Shown: positions 27,201 through 39,200 of the stretch, piece by piece | How positions within the stretch are numbered: the first letter of the stretch is position 1 | Layout: the number at the start of each line of letters is the position of its first letter | Source of the DNA: Ricordea florida | Taxonomy: Eukaryota; Cnidaria; Anthozoa; Corallimorpharia; Ricordeidae | Assembly (NCBI GenBank): GCA_949710005.1 | Contig: OX453276.1 | Span: forward strand, 1,618,501-1,682,500 | Reading direction: 5' to 3' | Length of the DNA stretch: 64,000 bases | The notes under the pieces: generated by a model | The model's database searches: none | Told to the model about the DNA's origin: nothing | The model's input: only the letters and a program-made list of their open reading frames with translations | Made by a program: the position numbers and the translations under genes

Positions 27201-30200
27201 TTTGGGAAAACTATGGAAAATATTAGAAAAAGGGTAAATATAAAATTGGTTAGTAATGAACAAGATGCAAAAAAATTAACAACAAAACCCAACTTTCATC
27301 ATTATACAATATTTTCTAAAGATTTAGCAGCCATCCATATGAAGAAAACATCGATAACATTCAATAAACCTGTTTACTTGGGTATGTGTATTCTAGATTT
27401 AAGTAAAACAATAATGTATGATTTTCACTATAATTATATCAAACCTAAATATGGAGAAAGGGCTAAGTTATTATTTACAGATACAGATAGTCTTGTTTAT
27501 TTTATAGAAACAGAAGATTTTTATAAGGATATAATTCCAGATGTTAGAGATAAGTTTGACACAAGCAACTTTCCTAAAAACCATCCATCTGGTATTGAGA
27601 CTGGTGTGAATAAGAAAGTTATCAATATGTTTAAAGATGAAGCTGGTGGAATGATAATTAAAGAGTTTGTAGGTTTGAGAGCAAAGTTATACGCTTATCT
27701 AATGGAAGATGATAATGAAATAAAGAAATGTAAGGGAATGAAGATGGTAGTTGTAAAAAAGAAAATATTATTTAATCATTATAAAGAATGTCTATTCAGC
27801 GGTAAAAAACTATACAGAAAGATGAATGTAATAAGAAGCCACAAGCATGATGTTTTTACTGAAACTATTAATAAAATTGCTCTATCTTCTAATGATGATA
27901 AGAGAATCATTTGTGAAGATAAAATACATACTTTAGCTATTGGTCATTATCTTACTAAAACAGAATCAGGTGGGAGTTCAGTATCATAAGGTACAACCTG
28001 TAGTTCTTCCCTTACAAAACCGCGTCTTGGTCCATCTACTAAATAATATAAAACTGGTTGATTAGATGAAAACACACTACTAGAAATATCATAAACTTGA
28101 ATACTCCAAATGGGGTCAGTAGCTCTTCTTCGTTCACCACCCTCAAGTTCACCCGGAGAAAGTAAGTATCTAACATTAACACCAGGTGGTAGTCTAACCT
28201 CATCAAGTCCAACAACACGCTTATACTTTTTAGGTTTAATATCAACCTCCTTCAGTTTTATAGCTTTGTCAGGTTCTTTTCCAGTTATTCTCGTTGGTGT
28301 ATTATTCAAAGTTTTTAAAATATCTGGTAATCGTTTTACCCATACTCTAGACCTTTCTTCACTAATCATTTCTTGTGCATATTGATGGCTAAATAATCGT
28401 TCACTTAATGTTCTATTTGCTCTTTCAACAAATGCTTGAGCTCTATGGTTTCCTGCTTCACTTCTCTGGATTTTTACATTATGGTAATTCATAAGTTTTG
28501 TAACATCACCCATAAATTCTCTTCCAGGATCAACAATTATTGTTTTAGGATATTTTAACTTTCTAGAATATATTTTTTCAAAAGCTTTGGATATCTCATG
28601 ACTTTCTTTTGATGTTAATGGTTCAGCATCTTTGTATCTTGAGGCTACATCAACCACAACCAATGCATATCGATATGTTTTTCTTCCAACTCTATCATGT
28701 GGTAAAAATAATAAATCCGCTTGGTGAATCTGATTCGGTTTATCCACAGTCCAGTGAGGTCTAGGAATATATTTTGGAGCTGGTAGATATATTTGCCAAA
28801 TTGCCTGTTTTTCAAGCCATCTTTTTGCCTCATCTTCACTAACTTTTGCTTTCTCAGCTAATTTAGGAATTGCAGAATATCCTTTCCAATAACCAAAAGT
28901 TGAATAATATATTTTCGATAAGTAACTCATTTAAAGATTATTATGCGTATCTTATAAATTAAATATGACAACCGTATCTGAAAAAATTAACCCAAACAGG
29001 ATTCCAAGAGAACCACTAGGTTTGAAAGCGGAATCAATATTGAATAGAATTACACTAAATCCATCATCCGCTGATCCTGGAGAAACGTTATATATAAATA
29101 TTCCAAAACTTACCCAGAATTTGGTTATTGTCCCTGGAAGTTTATCTCTAGTATTTAACTTGACTGTTGATGGACATGAAGATAACACCATTGTGAATAA
29201 TGTAGGTAGTAACCTTGTATCCAGACTCAGGGTTCTTTTTGGAGGTGAAACACTACAGGATACTCAAAGATATGATCTATTTCAAACCTACCATGACTTA
29301 TTCTTAACAGATGAAGAACGTGAGGATAGATTAAAGCAAGGTATTTCTTCTGTAAACATGAGGAAGCTTAGGACAAATTCTGGTGATAAGGTAGACACAG
29401 ATGCAAAGGAAGTAGCTCTTGCAGTAGTACACAACACCAAGTATCATATCCCACTAAATCATCCTATTCTCAACGATCATGGGGTTTTCTATCCAAAGGC
29501 ATTAGATCATCAACTAATCTTTGAGATTACACTGGCTCCAGTTCACGATATTGTTTTTTATTCTGATACAACCAAGCAACCAACTTACAAAATAACAAAC
29601 CTTGAGTTGGAATATTCTTGCATATCAAGCGAATACTTAGCTCGTGAGGCACAGGCAGCTTATCAGGTTGGTAAAGGATTCTTTTATGAGAATGTCACTC
29701 TACACAAAACTTTCACCATATCCAGACCTACTGACAGTGTTATAAACCAGCATATTAATCTACCTAGAAGGTCAATTACGGGGATATTATGTTTGTTTAC
29801 ATTACCATACGGTGGAGGAGCACGAGACTCTGAGAATTTTTTCAATCCTGGTATCACCTCAATCAATATCGATGTTAATGGTATACCAAACCGTTTCTAC
29901 TCTAAGGGAATGGTGCCGTCAGACCTCTGGGAGTCGGTAAAGAAACGTTTCGGAAGAGATGGTGTAAAGGAAAAGGATTTTTATGGTAATAAGTTTGCTC
30001 TGTGGATCGATTTGAGAACTCACCCTGATAATGATATTCACGGAGGTGGTCTAGCCTTAAACAATGCACAAGATGGTGTAAAAATAGAAATTAAAAGAAA
30101 ACTTAGTGGATGTGGTATTATGACCTGTTACATGTTTGTGGTAGCCGATGCGTTAATGGAGATAATGAATTCAAACTTAAGATCAATCATGTATTAGTTA

Positions 30201-33200
30201 AAAAAAAGATGGAAGAATTACGAGATAAAGTTCCTTTTCATTGTATTATAACCGGTCCAACAAATTGTGGAAAGACAAAGTACATCATAGATCAGCTTCG
30301 AGGACCATTTCGAAAAGTTTTTGAATACATTGTTTTAATATGTCCGACTTTTTCTAAAAATAAAACCTATCATAATTTTGCTAATAAAGATAAACATTTC
30401 TATGTATTATCACCTGATGCTAGTAACGTTGATGAGATTAATGAATTGTTAACTGATTGTCAAACTTTGTTCTCTGGTACTAATACACTAATAATTTTAG
30501 ACGATTGTGCTGTTTCAAATGATCTGAAGAAAAGATCGAACAAGTTTATAGACCTAGCATTCTCTGGGAGACATCATGGATTATCAGTATGGGTTCTCAC
30601 TCAGCAATTAACATCGATAGCAAAACCATTCCGTGAAAATGTAGCTTGTGTGGTATCATTCCATAATCCATCACAGAAAGGTATAAAGATGCTTTTCGAA
30701 GATTATGGAGGTGATTTAGACTCTGAAACATGTAAAAAGTTTGTACAACTCCTGAAAACTGAAAAATATTCGAGACTCTGTTTATGTTTACGTTATCCAT
30801 TTCAATGTTATTTGGAGATTCCTGCGGTGATTTAAAAGAATCTATGTTTTATTACAAAATTAAAAGATGACAGAAGTTGAAGATTATATAGAAGAACAGC
30901 CGGAGGTAAAAGACAATGTAAAAGCTGAGGTAAAATATAATGATGATATTGAAATAAAACAAGAATCACTAGCTATTCTCGCATCTCTTGGTACAACAAA
31001 GGAATATTTAGGTGTTGATATGAGTCTAGGTGATATAAAGAAACTCACGGTAAAAGATGTTGAAAAATATTATAATCGATACCAGGCAGTATTAGGTAAG
31101 AAAATTAGTGGTGGATTAGTAGATTCATCTCTTCAATTAGTTTCTCAAGTCATTTCTTACATGGTTCCTGTAGATGATATAGAAGAACTTTGTAATGACT
31201 TGAAGAATGATGATTTAGTTAATCGTGAACTGACAAACATTGTAGGTCTCTTAGCATTAAAAGCAGGAAGATTGGCTGCACTTGCTAGCGGACTATTCCA
31301 GGTTGCTAAACACATTAAAATCAACAAAATACAAGAAGTTTCAAGAACAATGACAGATGATTCTAACAAAACTGAGCAGGCTGCTGGTGGGTATGATACT
31401 GTCCACTAAGAATGATATGATTTAAAGATTTCTTAATGATATGTAAAAAAAAAAAAAAAATCATGTCCGAAGAAGCTGTTGAACAAATTACAAAGGATCC
31501 ACCAAAAGATAATGTTCCCAAAAAGAAAGAGAAAGATCCTAAAAAGGTTGCAGCTGGTAAGAAATTGGCTGAATATAATAAAAAAGCAAAAGAAGCGTTG
31601 GCTAGGGAAATGAAACGTGAAGAAGAAAATAAAAATACAGAGAGTGAACCCAAAGCATGGATTCCAGAGCTATCTTTTACTACTGTTTTATCCATTGTCG
31701 GAATAGGGTTCACTACATTTGATATGTTTATGAGATATTATAAGAAAGACCCGAAGGAAAACAGAACAGTTCCTACTAAAGTTCCACCCCAAAATATTCC
31801 CTCCCAACCGCCACCCCAACCAACTCCTAAAATAGGAATGTTATAAGGACGAATCTAAAGATGAAATAAGTAGTTTAAAGATTTCTTACTGTTTAGTAAA
31901 AAATTATGTCAACTGAAAACAAACTTGTGAAAACTGTTACAGATTCAGCCGTCATTATAGGATTAGCTGCTGGAGTTGGTTATGTAGCTAAAAAAGCTCT
32001 GAAAGAATCATTTATGAACGATCCATCCTCAAGTATTACAAATTATGCTAAATGGGTAGCTGTATTGTCAGGTAGTATGTATCTAAAAACATATTTAGAG
32101 GATCAAAAGATTTTGCCAACTTAAAGATTTTACATATTGACTAACAAATGGCAACAATAGCAATGATGGTTGGAGGAGCTATTTTGAATGCAACTACATT
32201 CGTTGGTGGATCATATCTTGCAAAATATCTCTCAGGTGATAAAACAGATGTAGAACGAATACGACACGATAAGGCATTAGAAAAATATCAAAAAGATTAT
32301 GCTACATATCAGGAAAAAAGACAGAATCTCATTGATTGGCAATCTCAACAGAAGGATGCTAAATACCAAGCTTCAAAAAATATTTCGAATACAGATGAAG
32401 CTTTTAAATTGTATAGTCAAATGCATGAACCAAAATTCTCTGATTATTATAGACCCAGTGACAATCAAAAGATGGGTGAAATGGCATATGTAGGTGGTGG
32501 TATGTTAGCGTTGGGTTATATGGTTAGTAAATTCTTTTAGAGATAATTGCGTGATCAGTTTAAAGATTTCTTACTGATGAGTAAAAAATCAAATATGGCA
32601 ACTGCTTATCCTGAAGAAGATAACGATCCTTTCGGGTTGGGGGGAGAAAACAAACAAGAAGATCCTGATGATTTTGAAAATAACCCAACACTTGGTAGAC
32701 AGACCTCAGCAGACAATGTTCTAAAAACATCCACGACTAAGGGTGCTAGACGAAAAAAGGGGTATATTCAATTACCAAGTGAAGATATAGAGATGAATGC
32801 TATGGGTGAAAACAAAGATGAAGTCTGGAGTAAGATTGTAGAAAAATTCCCAAAGGCTGAATCTAAGTTTCTTTTCAGATATGATGAATGGAATAGAATC
32901 GAACTTAAAATCCCTGGTAAAGATCCAGAAAGAAACGTGTGGCATAAATTATTCAATGCATATGGTGATGTGAATGATAAGTTACCTAAAACAATTAGAA
33001 AATATCTAGGACCTAGAGCAGAAGAAGTTGTTGAAGATATTGATCGTGAGATAACTAAGAGAAAAGAACCACTCAACAAAAAGAAGGAGAGGCAAAAATT
33101 ACTTGAGGATAAACCACATAAGACTCCACAGGACAGTAGTGAATTAGAGGCTCTAGATAGAGAAATTCATGAGGAAGAGAATGATATAGCTAACCTGGAG

Positions 33201-36200
33201 CGAGAGAAAGAAGGGGTACAGGAAGGAATGTCATTACGTGATCGTGTGAAGGCTATCTTCAAAAAGTATGGTTTTACAGTCTTTGCTGTTGTAAGTGCTG
33301 TAGGTGTGGTTATTGGTGTTATCGTTTCTAATCTTTCAAAAGGTCTAACAACATTGGGTAAAGGTGTTGGTAATGGTTTGAAAACTATTGGTAAGAAACT
33401 CGGTGAAATATTGCCTGGAATGGTTGGAGCAATCGTAAGCTTTCTATTCAAAACAGCAGGTGAGGTTATTGGATTTTTAGGTAAGAATGCTTGGTTGTTG
33501 ATAATGGCTGTGGTTCTATATTTTGTGGAACAGTTTAAAAAGAAGAGACGATAACAAACCTTTCCGAATTCATTTAAAGATTTCCTGTTGATCAGTAAAA
33601 TACAATATGGAAGACTACAATAGAATTTATCCACAATTACCAATAAATGGTGATCCAAATAATTTCAGACTACAAAAGTCATGCGAAGTACTACAAAATC
33701 TTGAGAAGGAAATTAAACATTATGAGGATGTTAGGAAAAAATACAATAGAGTAAGAGGAATATTTACTAAAATCAGTGTTGGTAGTGGGGTGTTTTCAGT
33801 TATACTATCTGCAAGTGGACTTGGAACTTCTCTTACTGGTTTTGGTGCTGCTGTTGGTATCCCATTAGGTGTTGTCGGAGGTGTTTGTGGGGGAATATCA
33901 GTTGGATTTGGTGCAGCTTCTAAACGACTTTCACATAAAGTTAGTAAACATGAACAGACAGTTTCTCTAGCAAAAGCAAAAGTAAACACCATTAACGACT
34001 TGGTTTCAAAGGCACTGAAAGATAATGTTATCTCTGACCAAGAATTTTCATTAATTTTATCAGAGGTGGATAAGTTTGAAAAACTAAAACTAGAAATCCG
34101 TCAAAAAACACGGAAAGATACAGAAAAAAACTTAAACATGAATCAGATAAGAACAGAGGTTCGAGCGGAAATATTAAAGGAGTTAACAGCTCCCGTACGT
34201 TGAAAATGTCATTTGAGAGAACTCCTGTAGGGTGTAATTGTTTTGCTGGTATTAGAAAAGAACGGTATTGATTTAAAAGCATCCTATTATCAACGTAAAT
34301 AATAAAATGAGCTTATTCAATGATTTTAGAAATATGTATCCGAGGGCTGATATAAGTCATTTCACATTTGTATCTGATCCGTATGGGGGATATATTAGGT
34401 GGAAAGTTGATGGTACAACAATAATGTCTAATGATGATCCTACTGGAAAAACATGGACTGATGATCTTTCACCCCGTTTGAAAAAACTTTTATGGAAAGA
34501 TTTAGGATTAGATGATGATGAATTGAGTTCATTTCCAAAAAGTTTAACATTAACAAATAGATCTTATCCCATCCCGACTATTGATTTTGATGACTTTTCA
34601 AGTGATATTACAAAAATGATAACCTCACTTGATATATACGTATCAAATACGAAGAAATTCACAGCAAAGATGCGTGATGTTTTTACCAATCAAGTTGTGA
34701 CTTTCAAATTCGGAAAACAGAGTAGAAAATGGTTGAACGCACCAGATATGAATTATTGGCCTCAACAACTTAACTTTGCAGTTTGGTGAGCAACATCTGG
34801 TTGTGGTATAAGCCCTTTTGAAAGTCTAAATTATCCCAAAGTAGTGAGTAGCTTTATAAAGTTTCATGTGTATTTCACAATAAGGAGGATATTATATGAA
34901 TTGAGTCTTCCCTTACCTGATGAGCAACCTTTTGTAATAAACAACAATCCCTATAGTAAAATCGCATATCAACGATTGTGTGCTGAATTTGGAATTGCTA
35001 ATAATTCTGACTTTAGATGGAAAGGTGGTAGAAATGGAGGATTGGGTGATATATTTATTGATTATGGCGCTGGATACAAAGGAAAAGGTGGGGGAAATCA
35101 AAATGTACATATAGTAAGGAATTATGATGTTGAAGCAGATCAATGGCCTGGTGAAGGTGGTAAATTTGCTGATGAAGGTGGAAAGAAGGAAAAAGGTAAT
35201 CTTATCTCATTTATCCGTAATGATGATTTTGCTGATTTCAAATATGCATGGTTTATCCCAACAAGTGGTCATGGACTCACCAAAGCTGGCCTTGGTAGAT
35301 TGAATCGATCCGCTGAAGCTTTTGTTTACTGTATATTGGGAGCGCAAGTCAACACTAGAAACTCGATTTATGGTAATGGTGGCGGAGCGATAGAGACTCA
35401 ACAAGAATTCTTAGCCTTATTTGAAAGTAGTGTGATCGAGAATGATATTTCTAGTTCTATCCAAAGATATCAATTAGCTGTACAGGAAGCGAAATTACGG
35501 CTTGATTTAGCTATCGCTCCTGGTGTATGGTTAATGCCTAGTAATATGATAATTAACACTGAAAGCGTGACTGGTTTTAATAACAAACTTATGAAAGCGA
35601 GTGATGATATGAATTTTGGAGTGAACAATTCCCTAAACACTGAAGCAAAACAGGTTGGAATAAGTCATAACATGGGATCTTCAAAGGTAAAGTTGCCGCA
35701 CAGAACTGAAACGAAACCAAAACCACTAATGAAAACAGACTCAACGAAACAGGAAAATAATATTGACTCAACGCAGCATGAAAAGAATATATTAGCATTT
35801 ATGGTTGTCGCTGGTGGATTAGCGTGGTATCTATTTCGGTAGTTCATAACCATTTCACGTGATTATCATTGTTTGTAAATTAGTGTTCACGTGTAGAACA
35901 ATAGATTGCATACTTTTACGACATAGCAACAAGCAAAATGTAAAGTGGATTTGAAGTTGAAAAGTAGATTTTATGTTTACTTTAAAAAGGTCGGTTTCTA
36001 ACGTCGCTCAGGAATGTGATTACGTCAATGCAAATTTTTGTTAAGGTTTTGATTATAGAAATTTAAAGATGAATATGGTGTAATCAAAACAAAATGTTGA
36101 GTATTACCATGTATGAGTCTGAAACTAGGATTTATTTAGATCCTCCGCTGAAAAATCTTCGGGAGATACAACTCCTGGATTGTAATATAAAAACCAAAAG

Positions 36201-39200
36201 ATTGATTAATTTCAAGGATCAACAGATATTGTTCAATGATAAGAAACAGCCCCTCATAATTATTCAGCCCGGCACATATTCACTGCGTAATATCCAATCG
36301 ATCTTTCTTAATGATACTGATAGGGCAAAGATAACAATAATTGAGACTGATACTGTTGACTATCTATATTCCAATAAGAACTTCAACATTAAACTTACTA
36401 GAGGGCTACAAGTTGGTTTAGGGTTGCCTGAAGTTATAAATCCCGGTAAATTATACCCTATAAATATACAGATTAAGGAGCCGTTGACACTTATGTGTAG
36501 TATAGTAGATAATAAGTCGTCATATATGAATAACACTAAATATGGAGAACTTGTGAAACTCTCACCATCACACCTACTTGCTAACATACCCTCACAGGAT
36601 TATCCAACAATTCCAGTTCAAAAATATGAGAGTCTCATAAACCATTTCGATTTAAGCATATTAGACATTGAATGGAAAAAACTTGATCTAAAGGGTTCTC
36701 CCATAACTTTTAGTTTAAGATTCAGATAAATTTTTGTTATGTAACACTTACTTATGTTATATAACATTATGTTTTTCGACATTCTTTACAATGAGCCTTC
36801 TGTTTTTTATGTTTACATATTCCTTTACCTTTACACTCTTTACATAAATACCTTTGTATGTTGTGTTCACATATTTGAGAACCTTTACATTCTTTACAGT
36901 ACGGCTTAATTTTGTTATGTTCACATATTTGTGTACCTCCACACTCTCTACAGAAATATTTACACTTTCCATGAATACAAATATAATTATTATTGATAGT
37001 ATCTTTTGGGATTAATTTAATAATCTCCTCATCTGAAAATTTTTCAAACGCTTTAATAAAATCTGCTTTACACATTTTAGATCGTCCTTTAATTTTCAAC
37101 TCTTTAGCAATTTTTTTCAATTCAACAAGTTTTAATTTGAGTAGTTTCTCCATTTATTCTTTCACAAGTTATATCTTTAAATTAACATTAAAATTCATTT
37201 TTTTTTCTTGGTAAAAATCTCTGTTTAATTTCTGATAATTTTTACAATTTTTTTTTTGCGAATTTTGTGAATTTTTGCGGATACTTTAATAAACAGAAAA
37301 AAATCTCTGTTTAATTTCTGATAAATCTTTGGATAATTTTTTTTTGTCCCCGTATCGGCATATATATACTCTCTGGAGCACTAAGATTTGCGGTTATCAA
37401 CGAATTTGACCGGGGTCTTCGTTTTGTACATAACCCTGCCAAATGTACAAAACGAAGACCCCTTCAAAATCGTCTTGAAAGCAAAAACTTTCAACGTTTG
37501 CTGATGCGTATTCTTGATGCTCTTAATGTTTTTTTTGTGTGCCCAAATCACGGAGCGTTACTACATAAGGAGGCTAAATTGTTCTGCCTCTCAGGCACAA
37601 CTTCAAGTGAGACGATCTTATTGGTTGGGAACTAAAATCATCTGGCCTTTGGTGTGGTGTGATTCAAACATGTCTCATTTTCTAGACTAAAAATAGATTT
37701 AATTCGTTACAAGAAATATGTATAAAGTTCTCCGTTTTTGCGTTGCAAGTAAAGAAATAAGAAGTAACAAGGCCGTAGCTAGCATGAGGAAAGACGAAGC
37801 ACTTTTAAAAAGCGTTTAAATGAGACAATGATCCCCACAAAAAAAAAATTAAAAAATGCCATTGAAAATGTTTAAAAGAGCATTTCTGAGCCTCTAGAAT
37901 TCAAAATTTTCCTGGCGGGCATGTCTCCAGACCCCCCTAGCGGCTCACGCCTTCGGCGCTTTAAACTTGTCTCGTCTTATTCTGGAGTCTACGGCCCTTA
38001 GTCAATTTGTTTTCTACAGTCGTTATCCACGTACATATTGCTCAAGTTTTAGTCAAACATATAACGTAGCATATAATGTCAAATGAGAAAGCGCAACTTG
38101 TAGTTTTGATTTTTGCCGCTTCAAGTTGGATTTGTTTGTTTTTTCCTGTTTGACGAGAATGTAATAACATGCCACGTTTGAAAAGAGCGTGCTTACCTGG
38201 TTCACCTACAATCTAATATGCCAAGATTAAATTCGTAGCCCATGTAATAAAAATATTATAAATTCTTCTTAACTGTATTCAAACTGGTACCATGCTACGA
38301 ATTTGTTGAGACATGTAATGAGACATGTTTGGATCACACCACACCAAAAGCCAGATGATTTTAGTTCCCAACCAATAAGATCGTCTCATTTGAAGTTGCG
38401 CCTGAGAGGCAGAACAATTTAACCTCCTTATGTAGTAACGCTCCGTGATTTGGGCACACAAAAAAAAACACTAAGAGCATCAAGAATATGCGTCAGCAAA
38501 CGTTGAAAGTTTTTGCTTTCAAGACGATTTTGAAGGGGTCTTCGTTTTGTACATTTGGCAGGGTTATGTACAAAACGAAGACCCCGGTCGAATTCGTTGA
38601 TAACCGCAAATCTTAGTGCTCCTTGTTTCTGCTTCGGTCGAGAATCATGTGTGAGCCTTTAGGAAGTGATTTCAAGACGATTTTGAAGGGGTCTTCGTTT
38701 TGTACATTTGGCAGGGTTATGTACAAAACGAAGACCCCGGTCAAATTCGTTGATAACCGCAAATCTTAGTGCTCCTTGTGTCTGCTTCGGTCGAGAATCA
38801 TGTGTGAGCCTTTAGGAAGTGATTTCAAGACGATTTTGAAGGGGTCTTCGTTTTGTACATTTGGTAGGGTTATGTACAAAACGAAGACCCCGGTCAAATT
38901 CGTTGATAACCGCAAATCTTAGTGCTCCTTGTGTCTGCTTCGGTCGAGAATCATGTGCGAGCCTTTAGGAAGTGATTTCAAGACGATTTTGAAGGGGTCT
39001 TCGTTTTGTACATTTGGTAGGGTTATGTACAAAACGAAGACCCCGGTCAAATTCGTTGATAACCGCAAATCTTAGTGCTCCTTGTTTCTGCTTCGGTCGA
39101 GAATCATGTGTGAGCCTTTAGGAAGTGATTTCAAGACGATTTTGAAGGGGTCTTCGTTTTGTACATTTGGTAGGGTTATGTACAAAACGAAGACCCCGGT

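Noticed and set aside
27947..28930. Endogenous retrovirus or LTR element, because of the RVE integrase
   Set aside because: There is no gag or RT beside it. It sits within a Polinton, next to PolB and capsid genes.
31436..31462. Upstream start codon of the Lys-rich membrane protein
   Set aside because: It lies within the promoter spacer and would encode the A-tract. ATG 31463 matches the box-to-start spacing of the other genes.
34787..34789. TGA as a selenocysteine codon
   Set aside because: No SECIS-like element was recognised and no redox motif surrounds it. A point mutation or sequence error is simpler.
34844..35842. Separate gene starting at GTG 34844
   Set aside because: No promoter box, no ATG for over 200 codons, and it is exactly in frame with the upstream gene across one stop codon.
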